Counted from the stretch's first letter, positions 16,157 through 25,435 are shown. The stretch is 64,000 nt of DNA from Tsuneonella troitsensis (GCF_001441535.1 NZ_LMAU01000003.1:372001-436000); one strand, 5' to 3'. The notes: generated by a model not told the origin, from the sequence alone. Program-made: numbers and translations.

Positions 16157-17437
16157 ATGGCCCGCGTGATGACCGGACCCATCTCCGCCAGCGACGGCAC
16201 GCAGCGCGTAGTGGGCCGGTTCGAATTCGTCGCGCTTATGGCGGCAGTGATGAGCCTCGGCGCTTTGGCGATCGACGGCATGCTCCCCGCGCTCGACGAA
16301 ATCGCGAAGTCGTTCGGTGTCGACGATCCCAACCGGCGACAGCTGGTTGTGGGCGTCTATTTGCTCGCTGCAGGTGCTGGCGCGCTGGTTCCGGGCAGCC
16401 TGGCCGACCGGTACGGGCGGCGGCGCGTCCTGTTCGTCAGCTTCGCGTTCTATGTCGTTGTCTCGCTGCTGTGCGCGGTCGCGCCGACGTACGAGGCGTT
16501 GCTCATCCTGCGCGGGATCCAGGGCGTGGGCGTGGCGGGGCTTGGCGTGGTGCCCGCAGCCGTGATTCGCGACCGCTTCGAAGGCGACGCGATGGCGCGG
16601 CTTATGAGCACGATCTTCATCGTGTTCATGGTCGTGCCCGTTCTCGCGCCGACGTTTGGGCAGGCGATCCTCGAATTCGCCGATTGGCCGTGGGTTTTCG
16701 TCGGTATGGCGGCGCTCGCGGGGATCGTCTGGGCGTGGACCTGGGCGCGGCTCCCCGAAACGCTTGCCGAGGAGGATCGGCAGCCGCTCGATTTCGCCAG
16801 CGTCGCGCATAATCTGCTCGCCACATTCCGCACGCGCGAGGCGGTGGGCTACGTGCTCGGCAGCGGCCTCGTGTTCGGGGCGATGTTCGGATACATCAAC
16901 AGCGCGCAGCAGCTTGTCGGAGAGCACTTCGGCGCGGGCGACGACTTCCCGTTCATCTTCGGCGCGACCGCGAGCACGCTGGCGGTGTCGAGCTTCGCGA
17001 ACAGCCGCATCGTCGAACGCTTCGGCGCGCGCCGGGTCAGCCATACCGCGCTCGTTACCTTCATCGCCATTGCCACGCTGCAGGTCTGGGCCGCGCTGTT
17101 CAAGGGAGACAGCCTGCAACTGTTCGTGCCCCTGATGGCGGGCAACCTGTGCCTCCTCGGCTTCATGGGCGCGAACTTCGGGTCGATCGCGATGCAGCCG
17201 TTCGAAAAGTCGGCCGGCGCGGCATCGAGCGCGCAGAGCTTCGTGCGGATGTCTCTGGGCGCGGTGATGGGTATCGCGATCGGCCAGCTTTACGACGACA
17301 GCGCGCGTCCGCTGGCCTTTGCGCTGCTTGGCTGCAGCCTGCTGTGCCTGGCACTCGTGCTGTTCAGCGAGCGGGGCAAGCTGTTCCGCCGCGTGCTTCC
17401 GCCCGGCTCGCGCCGCGAGACGGTCATCCCGCGCTGA
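16157..17437 (+). CDS. MFS drug exporter, Bcr/CflA family
   Basis: A 426-aa major-facilitator protein with about 12 membrane segments. GVYLLAAGAGALVPGSLADR with YGRRRV is the loop 2-3 MFS motif in its Bcr/CflA form, and LLILRGIQGVGVAGLGVVPA is the antiporter-type helix 5 region. IRDRFEGDAMARLMSTIF is also typical of the family. It would export drugs or metabolites by proton antiport. Its 3' end overlaps the convergent carboxylase beta gene by 14 bases. The start at 16157 is an ATG; MTGP at 16169 is an alternative. Confidence 0.9.
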   Translation: MARVMTGPISASDGTQRVVGRFEFVALMAAVMSLGALAIDGMLPALDEIAKSFGVDDPNRRQLVVGVYLLAAGAGALVPGSLADRYGRRRVLFVSFAFYVVVSLLCAVAPTYEALLILRGIQGVGVAGLGVVPAAVIRDRFEGDAMARLMSTIFIVFMVVPVLAPTFGQAILEFADWPWVFVGMAALAGIVWAWTWARLPETLAEEDRQPLDFASVAHNLLATFRTREAVGYVLGSGLVFGAMFGYINSAQQLVGEHFGAGDDFPFIFGATASTLAVSSFANSRIVERFGARRVSHTALVTFIAIATLQVWAALFKGDSLQLFVPLMAGNLCLLGFMGANFGSIAMQPFEKSAGAASSAQSFVRMSLGAVMGIAIGQLYDDSARPLAFALLGCSLLCLALVLFSERGKLFRRVLPPGSRRETVIPR

Positions 17438-18974
17438 GCTTCCTCCATGCCAGCTCCGCGAACTCGCACAGCAGCGGGCGGGTGTCGCGCGGGTCGATGA
17501 TGTCCTCGACGTTGAAGCGCTCAGCGCTGCGGAAGGGCGAGGTCACCTTGGCGAGGCGGGCCCGGATCGCATCGAGCTCGGCCGCGGGGTCCTCTGCCGA
17601 CTCGATCTCGGACTTGTAGGCGACTTCCAGCCCGCCCGCGATCGGCAGCGATCCCCAGTCGCCCGAGGGCCAGCAATAGCGGTACTGGTAGAGGTCCGCG
17701 TTCGACATCGCGCTTCCCGCGATGCCATAGGCGCGGCGCATCACGACCGAGGCGAGCGGCACGGTGGCCTTGTAGACCGCGTTCATCGCCTGAACGCCGT
17801 AGCGGATCGTGCCCGCCACCTCCGCCTCGCGCCCGATCATGAAGCCGGGATTGTCGACCAGGTGGACGATGGGGAGGCGGAACAGGTCGGCGAGCTTTAC
17901 CCAGCGTTCGACCTTCTCGCTGGTCTTTGCGTCCCACGATCCGCCCAGGAAGCTGGGGTCGCTGGCGAGCACCATCACCGGCCACCCGTCCAGCCGGGCC
18001 AGCGCGGTGATGCACGCGCGGCCCCAGTTGCGACCGATCTCGAAAACGGTGCCCTTGTCGCAGACCATTTCGAGCGCGCGGCGCATCGAATAGACGTCTT
18101 TCTCGCCGCGCGGGACAAGGCTGAGCAGCGCCTCCTCGCGGCGATCAGCCGGGTCACCGGTCTCGATGCGTCGCGCCGCCTGCCCGGCGTATTCGGGCAT
18201 GAAAGACAGGAAATGCCGCGCGCGGGCAAAGGCTTCGGCCTCGCTGGCGACCTCGTCGTCCACCACGCCGTTGCGGGTATGGATCGCGCTGCCGCCGAGC
18301 GCTTCCTTGGCGTCCTCGTGATTGGCCGTGCCGTCTTTCCACGCATCGCCCATCGCGTCGACCACAGCGGGACCGGCGGCGAATATCTGGCTGAGCCCGC
18401 GCACCATCACCGAATAGTGGCTGGCGACGATCCGGGCCGCGCCCAGACCCGCGGTCGGACCCAGAGCCAGCGCCACGACGGGCACGGTCTCGAGGTTCTT
18501 CACCACCGCGCCCCAAGGCGTCACCGCCGGGATGTAGGTCGCGCCGATCTGTTCGAGCGTCTTGACCGAGCCGCCGCCGCCGGTGCCGTCGATCATGCGG
18601 ACCAGGGGCAGTCGTAGCTCGTTGGCCATCTTTTCGGCCTGCACCATCTTGCGCCCGATCCCGGCGTCCGCCGCGCCGCCGCGAATGGTGAAATCGTCCG
18701 CCGTGGCGACGACCGAGCGGCCGTTGATGGTCGCTTTGCCGAACAGGAACGGGGCGGGGAGGACACCGGTGAGGTCGCCGTTCTCGTCGTACGAGGCCTT
18801 GCCCGCGATCTTGCCGATCTCGCGGAAGGAGCCCGGATCGACCAGCGCCGCGAGCCGCGCACGGGCATCCATCTTGCCGCGCCCGTGCTGGCGGGCGACC
18901 TTGTCAGCGCCGCCCATTTCCTCGGCCAGCGCCTCGCGGCGGCGCAGTTCCTCGAGTTCCTTCGCCCAGGTCAT
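17424..18974 (-). CDS. Acyl-CoA carboxylase, carboxyltransferase (beta) subunit
   Basis: A 516-aa carboxyltransferase with two crotonase-like halves. Visible marks are GRGKMDARARLAALVDPGSF near the N-terminus, RMIDGTGGGGSV, ALGPTAGLGAARIVASHY, and the second-half HLVDNPGFMIGREAEVAGTI. It transfers carboxylate from biotin to an acyl-CoA; propionyl-, methylcrotonyl- or geranyl-CoA are possible and sequence inspection cannot decide. The ATG at 18974 was preferred over a 19-residue upstream extension that reads through the palindromic repeat. It pairs with the biotin carboxylase gene at 19117-21003. Confidence 0.92.
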   Translation of the reverse strand: MTWAKELEELRRREALAEEMGGADKVARQHGRGKMDARARLAALVDPGSFREIGKIAGKASYDENGDLTGVLPAPFLFGKATINGRSVVATADDFTIRGGAADAGIGRKMVQAEKMANELRLPLVRMIDGTGGGGSVKTLEQIGATYIPAVTPWGAVVKNLETVPVVALALGPTAGLGAARIVASHYSVMVRGLSQIFAAGPAVVDAMGDAWKDGTANHEDAKEALGGSAIHTRNGVVDDEVASEAEAFARARHFLSFMPEYAGQAARRIETGDPADRREEALLSLVPRGEKDVYSMRRALEMVCDKGTVFEIGRNWGRACITALARLDGWPVMVLASDPSFLGGSWDAKTSEKVERWVKLADLFRLPIVHLVDNPGFMIGREAEVAGTIRYGVQAMNAVYKATVPLASVVMRRAYGIAGSAMSNADLYQYRYCWPSGDWGSLPIAGGLEVAYKSEIESAEDPAAELDAIRARLAKVTSPFRSAERFNVEDIIDPRDTRPLLCEFAELAWRKLSAG

Positions 18975-18976
18975 GA

Positions 18977-19117
18977 ATCCTCCCCGGCACGGGGAGGGGG
19001 ACCACCCGCAGGGTGGTGGAGGGGCACCCACGGGTTGGCGAGCCCGGGCAATGTCACGCCATCGGCCCGTGCCCCTCCACCAGCTTCGCTGGTCCCCCTC
19101 CCCCGATGGGGGAGGAT
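18977..19117. repeat. Palindromic intergenic repeat (REP/MITE-like)
   Basis: A long imperfect inverted repeat fills the gap between the two carboxylase genes. The left arm (18977-19027) starts ATCCTCCCCGG and ends GGTGGAGGGGCAC; the right arm (19069-19117) starts GTGCCCCTCCACC and ends GGGGGAGGAT. Each arm holds its own small hairpin (for example ACCACCCGCAGGGTGGT). The 41-base centre is unpaired. It has no coding content and resembles the dispersed GGTGGAGGGGC-type palindromes common in sphingomonad genomes (from memory, not searched). It could attenuate or process the carboxylase mRNA. Confidence 0.8.
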
Positions 19118-21003
19118 CAAGCTGCGTTCTCTTGGGCAGCCTCGACCCGCACCAGCAGCGCCTCGACCTGCACCTGGCTCCCGGCGCTGACCGACAGCCC
19201 AGTCACCGTCCCGTCGAACGGCGCGGTGAGCGCGTGCTCCATCTTCATCGCCTCGAGCACCATCAGCCGCTGTCCGGCGGTGACGGTCTGCCCTTCTGTC
19301 ACATCGACCGCGATAACCTTGCCCGGCATGGGGGCGATGATGTCGCCGTCGTGGGCGGAGTGGTGGCCGGTGCCTCGCGATGTTCGATTGAACGCAAACA
19401 CCTGTCCGTGCTCGAAAACGAGAATGTGCTCCTCATCGGTATATCCGGTGGCGTGCGGAAGTAGGCGTTCCCCTACAAGCGTTCTTGTCTCACCGGCGCG
19501 CGACAGGGTGATGGACCTAGCGGGAGGGGCGTTCAACCTAAAGCCGATTGGCAGCGTATCATCGGGAGTAGGATAGTCACTGGCGAAGCAGGCGGCGGCC
19601 TGCCAGATTTCCTCGTCCGGCATCTCGTCGGGAACCAAATTGGCGAGCCTGTCGCCTATGAAACCCGTGTCGAGTTTCGCTTCCCTGAAGTCGTCTTCTC
19701 CAAGCGTGTTCCATAGGAAGCCTGCATTGGTTCGCACCGGCCAGACTTCCAAGCCACCTAGCAGATTAGCAAGCGCATCGATGGCCTCGGCTCGGCTGGT
19801 TCGGTGCACTATGACCTTCGCCACCATCGGGTCGTAGAAGGGCGAGATGGAATCGCCTTCCTCAACTCCTGCATCCATTCGACCCAACGTCTTGTCGAAC
19901 GTCAGCGGCGACATGAAGTGCTCCAACCGCCCAGTGCTCGGCAAAAAACCCTTCGCCGGGTCCTCTGCATAAAGTCGCGCTTCCATCGCCCAGCCGTTAA
20001 TGCTGAGCTCCTCCTGACGCTTCGGCAGCGGCTCGCCGCTCGCCACGCGCAGCTGCCACTCGACGAGGTCGACCCCGGTAATCTCCTCGGTCACCGGGTG
20101 CTCGACCTGCAGGCGGGTGTTCATCTCCATGAAGAAGATGCGGTCGGCGCGCAGGCCTTCGCTGGCGTCGGCGATGAATTCGATCGTGCCCGCGCCTTCG
20201 TAATTCACAGCCTTGGCGGCGCGGACGGCGGCGGCGCAGATCGCCTCGCGGGTCGCCTCGTCCATTCCGGGGGCGGGGGCTTCCTCGATCACTTTCTGGT
20301 GGCGGCGCTGCAATGAGCAGTCGCGTTCGAACAGGTGGACGACGTTGCCGTGGCTGTCGCCGAACACCTGCACCTCGATGTGGCGGGGGGAGGTGATCCA
20401 CTTTTCCAGCAAGACCTGGTCGTTGCCGAAGCTGGCGGTCGCCTCGCGCCGGCAGGATTGCAGCGCGGCCTCGAATTCGGCGGCATCGTCGACCTTGCGC
20501 ATCCCCTTGCCGCCGCCGCCCGCGACCGCCTTGATGAGGACGGGAAAGCCGATCTTGTCGGCTTCAGCGGCGAGCCGCTCGACCGACTGGTCTTCGCCCA
20601 GATAGCCCGGCGTCACCGGCACCCCGGCGGCGATCATCCGCTCCTTGGCCGCGTCCTTGAGGCCCATCGCCTCGATGCTTTCGGGCTTCGGACCGACCCA
20701 GATCAGGCCCGCCGCGATCACGCTGCGCGCGAAGTCGGCGTTCTCGGAGAGAAACCCGTATCCCGGATGGATCGCGTCCGCCCCGGTCTCTTTCGCCGCG
20801 GCGATGATCTTCGCCCCGACGAGGTAGCTTTCCGCCGCGGGCGAGGGGCCGATATGGACCGCCTCGTCGGCGGAACGCACGTGCAGCGCCTTGGCATCGG
20901 CATCCGAATAGACCGCGACCGTCGCGATCCCCATCCGGCGCGCGGTGCGCATGATGCGGCAGGCGATCTCGCCGCGATTGGCGATGAGGAGCTTGGTGAT
21001 CAT
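19117..21003 (-). CDS. Acyl-CoA carboxylase, biotin carboxylase/carrier (alpha) subunit
   Basis: A 628-aa fusion: biotin carboxylase (about 1-450) with LLIANRGEIACRIMRTARR, HPGYGFLSENADFA, VAGGGGKGMRKV (ATP-grasp) and FMEMNTRLQVEHPVTEEITG; a less conserved linker (about 450-555); and a C-terminal carrier domain with the biotinylated Lys in VLEAMKMEHALTAPF (about 587). It carboxylates biotin with ATP and bicarbonate. Bases 19380-20000, covering the linker, are visibly less GC-rich and use more A/T third positions than the rest. It lies 41 bases from crtB on the same strand. Confidence 0.94.
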   Translation of the reverse strand: MITKLLIANRGEIACRIMRTARRMGIATVAVYSDADAKALHVRSADEAVHIGPSPAAESYLVGAKIIAAAKETGADAIHPGYGFLSENADFARSVIAAGLIWVGPKPESIEAMGLKDAAKERMIAAGVPVTPGYLGEDQSVERLAAEADKIGFPVLIKAVAGGGGKGMRKVDDAAEFEAALQSCRREATASFGNDQVLLEKWITSPRHIEVQVFGDSHGNVVHLFERDCSLQRRHQKVIEEAPAPGMDEATREAICAAAVRAAKAVNYEGAGTIEFIADASEGLRADRIFFMEMNTRLQVEHPVTEEITGVDLVEWQLRVASGEPLPKRQEELSINGWAMEARLYAEDPAKGFLPSTGRLEHFMSPLTFDKTLGRMDAGVEEGDSISPFYDPMVAKVIVHRTSRAEAIDALANLLGGLEVWPVRTNAGFLWNTLGEDDFREAKLDTGFIGDRLANLVPDEMPDEEIWQAAACFASDYPTPDDTLPIGFRLNAPPARSITLSRAGETRTLVGERLLPHATGYTDEEHILVFEHGQVFAFNRTSRGTGHHSAHDGDIIAPMPGKVIAVDVTEGQTVTAGQRLMVLEAMKMEHALTAPFDGTVTGLSVSAGSQVQVEALLVRVEAAQENAA

Positions 21004-21044
21004 GCGCCGGGGTTAGTGTGCCCCGCAGCGGCCTGCAAGCGACG

Positions 21045-22121
21045 TCACTCGTCGGGCAGCGGGTCCATCGGGGGCGGGGGGATCGGCTGGCTCATGCGGA
21101 TGTCGATCAGCACTTCGCCCCGGCTCCACAGCGGCGGCTCCGCGGGCTCTTCCGGCTTGTTGCGGACCGCTTCGAAGAAGGCGGCGGAGACATGGCGCAG
21201 CTTTTCCGCGCGGCCGATCACGACCCGGCGGTTCCACGCATCCTTGCCCAATTCGGCGACGCGTCTGCCGATCGCGCCATAGATGCGTGCGGCGGACAGC
21301 ACCGCCCAGCGGCTGCGGAACGGCAGCCGTGCGGCGCCCATTCGTGCCCATGCCTCGTGCCGCTCCATCCTCCGGATTAACCGCGCGACGATATCGGCCA
21401 GTTCCTGCCGGTGATGCGGATGCATCATCATGCCCGGCTCGATATCCTCCTCGACCATCCACTCGATGGGCAGGTAGCGGCGGTCGGCGCGGTCGTCCTC
21501 GTCCACGTCGCGCGCGATGTTGGCGAGCTGGAACGCGAACCCTAGGTCCGCCGCCCGGTCGAGCATCCAGCCGTCGTTGCGGTCCACGCCCATGACGACC
21601 GCCATCATCACGCCCACGGCACCGGCGACGTGATAGCAATAGCGCGCGAGGTCCGCCTCGCTGCGTGGACGCCAGTCGCGCGCGTCGAGCTCGAACCCCA
21701 TGATAACGTCCTCGGCCATCTCGCGCGTCAGGCCGCACTGCCGTGCGACGAGACCGAAGGCGTCGAATGCCGGATCGGCGGTGGGCAGGCCCTCCAGCGC
21801 GCGTTCGGTCAGCAGGCGGATCGCGACGAGGCGCTTCTCCGCACCCTCCTGATCGCCGAGCGAGCCGCCATGGTCCTGGTTGTCGGCCAGGTCGTCGCAC
21901 CGGCGACACCAAGCGTAGAGCAGCCAGACCTTCTCGCGCGTGTCTCGGTCGAACAGCTTGCTCGCGAGCGCGAAGCTCTTCGATCCCTTGGCGATCGCCT
22001 GTTCGGCGTAGTCGACCAGGTCGTCCCACTCGCGCCCGCCGCCCGCCTGCGTGGGCGTGGCGCGCAGGATGCGGCTGGGTGCGAGCATGCGCGGAACAAT
22101 TCGACGGGGGCGTGCCATCAT
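21045..22121 (-). CDS. crtB: Phytoene synthase
   Basis: A 358-aa squalene/phytoene synthase family enzyme. Both Asp-rich prenyl-diphosphate sites are present: WCRRCDDLADNQD (about residues 70-82) and ANIARDVDEDDRADRRYLP (about 190-208), with YCYHVAGAVGVMM between them. It condenses two GGPP to phytoene, the first committed step to carotenoids. The C-terminal tail is Pro-rich. It begins 4 bases after the LOG gene stop and is the last gene of the crtY-crtI-LOG-crtB operon. Confidence 0.96.
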   Translation of the reverse strand: MMARPRRIVPRMLAPSRILRATPTQAGGGREWDDLVDYAEQAIAKGSKSFALASKLFDRDTREKVWLLYAWCRRCDDLADNQDHGGSLGDQEGAEKRLVAIRLLTERALEGLPTADPAFDAFGLVARQCGLTREMAEDVIMGFELDARDWRPRSEADLARYCYHVAGAVGVMMAVVMGVDRNDGWMLDRAADLGFAFQLANIARDVDEDDRADRRYLPIEWMVEEDIEPGMMMHPHHRQELADIVARLIRRMERHEAWARMGAARLPFRSRWAVLSAARIYGAIGRRVAELGKDAWNRRVVIGRAEKLRHVSAAFFEAVRNKPEEPAEPPLWSRGEVLIDIRMSQPIPPPPMDPLPDE

Positions 22122-22125
22122 GCCC

Positions 22126-22719
22126 TCACAAATCGCTGGCCTTCATCTGGAAGATAGGCGTGTGCGGCTGATAGGCGGCCATTTTGTCGAGCAGTTCGGG
22201 GAGTGTCTTGTCGGCGATGATGATGCCCTGGTGCGCGGGGCGGACGAAGCCGACCTCGGCCATGTGGCGGTTGAACGCGATCAGGTGATCGTAGAACCCG
22301 AACGCGTTGAGCAACCCGACCGGCTTGGTGTGATAGCCGAGCTGCGACCAGCTAACGGCTTCCCAAAGTTCGTCCATCGTGCCGACGCCGCCCGGAATCG
22401 TGACGAACCCGTCGCTGAGGTCGGTGAAGCGCTGCTTGCGCTCGTGCATTCCGCCCACGGTGAACAGCTCGGTGCAATCGCGGTTGGCGACCTCGCTGCC
22501 CGCAAGCGCTTCGGGAATGACCCCGATCACTTCGCCGCCAGCCTCCAGAGCGCCCGCGGCGACGGCACCCATCAGCCCAAGCCGTCCGCCGCCATAGACC
22601 ACGCCGATCCCGCGCTCCGCCAACCCGCGCCCCACGTCGCGCGCCAGTTCGATATAGCGCGGGTCGCTCGGGCTGGCCGAGCCGCAATAGACGGCCAGCC
22701 GATTCAGGCTCGAACTCAC
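22126..22719 (-). CDS. LOG family protein (cytokinin-riboside phosphoribohydrolase-like)
   Basis: A 197-aa Rossmann-like protein. The signatures GRLGLMGAVAAGAL, ERKQRFTDLSDGFV and PGGVGTMDELWEAVSW (the PGGxGTxxE site) define the LOG/lysine-decarboxylase-like family, which cleaves ribose 5-phosphate from nucleotide monophosphates, best known for cytokinin activation. No ATG is suitable; a GTG at 22719 overlaps the crtI stop (GTGA), implying coupling. Its place between crtI and crtB is odd, since no carotenoid step needs this chemistry. The substrate in bacteria of this kind is unknown. Confidence 0.92.
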   Translation of the reverse strand: MSSSLNRLAVYCGSASPSDPRYIELARDVGRGLAERGIGVVYGGGRLGLMGAVAAGALEAGGEVIGVIPEALAGSEVANRDCTELFTVGGMHERKQRFTDLSDGFVTIPGGVGTMDELWEAVSWSQLGYHTKPVGLLNAFGFYDHLIAFNRHMAEVGFVRPAHQGIIIADKTLPELLDKMAAYQPHTPIFQMKASDL

Positions 22720-24254
22720 TTCGCCAGGTCCTCCAGCATCAACCCCGCTGTCGCCTTGGCGCTGCCCACCACGCCGGGAATGCCCGCGCCCGGGTGCGTG
22801 CCCGCGCCGACGAGGTAGAAGTTCCGGATCACGTCGTCGCGGTTGTGGCCGCGGAACCAGGCGCTTTGCGTCAGGATCGGCTCGAGCGAAAACGCGCTGC
22901 CCATGTGGGCGTTGAGGTCCATCGCGAAGTCGCGCGGGGCGTAGTGGAACTTGGTCACGATCCGTTCGTGGATGTCGGGGATCAGGCGGCGGCCGACTTC
23001 GTCGAGGATGCGCTTTTCCAGCATCGGGCCGATCTGCTCCCAGTCCACCGCCAGCTTGCCCATGTGGGCGACCGGTACCAGCGCGTAGAACGTGCTCTTG
23101 CCCGGCGGAGCCATGCTCGGGTCGGTGACCGTCGGGTGGTGGAGATAGATCGAGAAGTCCTGCGGCAGCACGCCATGCTCGTAGATATCGTCGAGCAGTC
23201 CCTTGTACCGCGGCCCAAACAGGATCGCGTGGTGCGGGATGCCCGGCCATGTCCCCTCGAGCCCGAAGTGCACGACGAACAGCGACGGGCTGAAGCGCTT
23301 GCGGCCGAGGCTTTTCGCCTGGTCGGCGCCGCGCTTGGTCCGGCCCAGCAGGTCGCGGTACGAGTGCATGATGTCGGCATTGCTGGCGACGGCGTGGAAC
23401 CGCTCGCGCCAGCCGCTCTGGGTCTCGACCTCGGTTGCGAAGGTGCCGATCGTGTGCACCTGCACTACCGGATCGTGCATCCGTACCGTGCCGCCGAGCC
23501 GTTCGAAATGGCGGACCATCGCGGCGACCAGCCGGTTGGTTCCGCCGCGCGCCCACCAGACGCCGCCGTCCTTTTCCAGCTTGTGGATCAGGGCATAGAT
23601 CGCGCTGGTGGTCATCGGGTTGCCGCCGACGAGCAGCGTGTGGAAGCTCAGCGCCTCGCGCAGCTTCTCGCTCTTCACGTAGCTCGAGACCATCGAATAG
23701 ACGCTGCGCCACGCCTGGTACTTGGCGAGCGCGGGGGCCGCCCTGATCATGCTGGCAAAGTCGAGGAACGGCTTGTTGCCGAGCTTGACGTAGCCTTCTT
23801 CGAACACCCCGGCCGAATAGCGCAGGAAATCCTCGTATCCGGCCAGGTCGCCCGGTGCGACGCGCTCAATCTCAGCGCGCAGCGAGGCGTCGTCGTTCGA
23901 ATAGTCGAAGTTCGTGCCGTCGGGCCAGTTGAGCCGGTAGAACGGCATGACCGGCATCAGTTCGACGTCCTCGGCGATGTCATGGCCGGACAGGGCCCAC
24001 AGTTCCTTCAGGCAGTCGGGATCGGTGATCACGGTCGGACCCGCGTCGAACGTGAAGCCGTCGCGCTCCCAGTAGTATCCGCGCCCGCCGGGCTTGTCGC
24101 GCGCTTCGACGAGGGTCGTCTGGACGCCCGCCGACTGGAGCCTGATGGCGAGCGCGAGCCCGCCGAAGCCTGCGCCGATGACGCAGGCGGTGCGGCCTTC
24201 TATGCGTGGAGTTGAGGCGGCGGTGTCGGTCGCTGCGTAAGCTGAGGTCGCCAT
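22716..24254 (-). CDS. crtI: Phytoene desaturase
   Basis: A 512-aa FAD-dependent desaturase. The N-terminal dinucleotide fold reads CVIGAGFGGLALAIRLQSAG, followed by KPGGRGYYWERDGFTFDAGP; the C-terminal bacterial phytoene dehydrogenase signature is FYLVGAGTHPGAGIPGVVGS. It converts phytoene to lycopene by four desaturations at the membrane. The ATG at 24254 overlaps the crtY stop by one base (TGATG); a long upstream extension of the frame is only crtY read in another frame. The downstream LOG gene starts on its stop codon. Confidence 0.97.
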   Translation of the reverse strand: MATSAYAATDTAASTPRIEGRTACVIGAGFGGLALAIRLQSAGVQTTLVEARDKPGGRGYYWERDGFTFDAGPTVITDPDCLKELWALSGHDIAEDVELMPVMPFYRLNWPDGTNFDYSNDDASLRAEIERVAPGDLAGYEDFLRYSAGVFEEGYVKLGNKPFLDFASMIRAAPALAKYQAWRSVYSMVSSYVKSEKLREALSFHTLLVGGNPMTTSAIYALIHKLEKDGGVWWARGGTNRLVAAMVRHFERLGGTVRMHDPVVQVHTIGTFATEVETQSGWRERFHAVASNADIMHSYRDLLGRTKRGADQAKSLGRKRFSPSLFVVHFGLEGTWPGIPHHAILFGPRYKGLLDDIYEHGVLPQDFSIYLHHPTVTDPSMAPPGKSTFYALVPVAHMGKLAVDWEQIGPMLEKRILDEVGRRLIPDIHERIVTKFHYAPRDFAMDLNAHMGSAFSLEPILTQSAWFRGHNRDDVIRNFYLVGAGTHPGAGIPGVVGSAKATAGLMLEDLAK

Positions 24255-25435
24255 CAGGTGCCTTTCGGGGACAGTCGGTTGCCCTTGCCGGCCAGGGCCA
24301 GCAAGGCGCGCGGTATAGATACGGGGGGCTTGCCGCAAAGGATGCGAGCCTTGTCCGCAAAGGTCGTCCTGGCGGAATAGAACCGCTCGATCAGCCCTTC
24401 GGGCAGGCGGTAGAAGCGCTGGAAGATGCGGTACCGTGCATCCGGCTCGGCGGCGTCGAACAGCATCCGGCCAAGGTCGCGATAGAAGCGCGTCGCCTGC
24501 CAGTGCCGTTCGCCGCGCGCCGCGAGCATGGCGGCAAGGTGCCCGCCGGACAGGTCGGGCGAGGCGGCGATGGCCAGCGCGTTCTCGACCGCGAAGGGCA
24601 GCGTGTAACTGGTCAGCGGATGCACGAACCCGCCACCCGCCCCGGCGCGTGCGACGCCGGAAATGGCATGCGCGTCCTGCCAGGCGCGGAAGTCGCCGCC
24701 GGTGATGACCGGCAAAACGCCGGTCTCTCCGCCGATGACTTTCCCCGACCAGCCGTGTTGATCGCAATAGCGTTCGATCCGTCCGGCAAGCGCGGGCCCG
24801 TCGAGATCGGGATCGTCGGCGTAGTAGGTGTCCTCGACGAATAGCTCGTCCGGGCCCAGCGGCAGGACATAGACGAAGCGATACGCACCGTGCTGGGTGA
24901 CGTCGGCATCCATCACCATCGGTCGTTTCAGCCCGTGTGGGCCATCGGTGCGCAGGTGCGAGCCCATGAAGACCTGCCAGCCGCCGCGCAGGTTCGCGTC
25001 GGGCGCCGCGTCGCGGCAGTCGATCACCGCGCCGGCTTCGATGCGCGTGCCGTCGGCGATGACGATCGCATCCCGCTCGAGCGACGCGACCGGCGTGCCG
25101 GTGCGAATGGTGTCCTGTCCCAGCGTGCGTCGCAGGGCGTCATCGAAATCGCGACTGGCCAGCGAATTGTATCGCGCCGCAAGCGTCCGGCGGTGCGCAG
25201 GAAAGCGGACCTCGTAGCCATCCCACCCGATCGGTTTGAACGGGGCGAGCAGGGCATGACCGGCTTCGTCGAGGTCGCTGTCGAACCAGCTCCAGCGGTG
25301 ATTGCCGCCAAGCGTTTCGCCCGCCTCGAACAGGCCGACCAACACATCGGGTCGGGCGCGGCGCAGCGCGAGCGCGGTCAGCCCGCCAGCAAGGCCGCCG
25401 CCGACAATCGCCACATCGATGCTGCGCCCGCTCAT
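24254..25435 (-). CDS. crtY: Lycopene beta-cyclase
   Basis: A 393-aa flavoprotein of the CrtY family. It begins VAIVGGGLAGGLTALALRRA and has GGNHRWSWFDSDLD, the conserved NHxWS cyclase motif. Later marks are LFVEDTYYADDPDLD and AGAGGGFVHPLTSYTLPFAV. It closes both ends of lycopene to beta-carotene. First gene of the operon; the 101-base gap to the divergent MipA gene must hold its promoter. crtE, crtZ and crtW are not in the window, so end products beyond beta-carotene cannot be told. Confidence 0.95.
   Translation of the reverse strand: MSGRSIDVAIVGGGLAGGLTALALRRARPDVLVGLFEAGETLGGNHRWSWFDSDLDEAGHALLAPFKPIGWDGYEVRFPAHRRTLAARYNSLASRDFDDALRRTLGQDTIRTGTPVASLERDAIVIADGTRIEAGAVIDCRDAAPDANLRGGWQVFMGSHLRTDGPHGLKRPMVMDADVTQHGAYRFVYVLPLGPDELFVEDTYYADDPDLDGPALAGRIERYCDQHGWSGKVIGGETGVLPVITGGDFRAWQDAHAISGVARAGAGGGFVHPLTSYTLPFAVENALAIAASPDLSGGHLAAMLAARGERHWQATRFYRDLGRMLFDAAEPDARYRIFQRFYRLPEGLIERFYSARTTFADKARILCGKPPVSIPRALLALAGKGNRLSPKGT

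Noticed and set aside
22716-24767. 683-aa frame extending crtI upstream
   Set aside because: The first 171 residues are crtY in another frame; the FAD-fold homology and TGATG overlap place the start at 24254.
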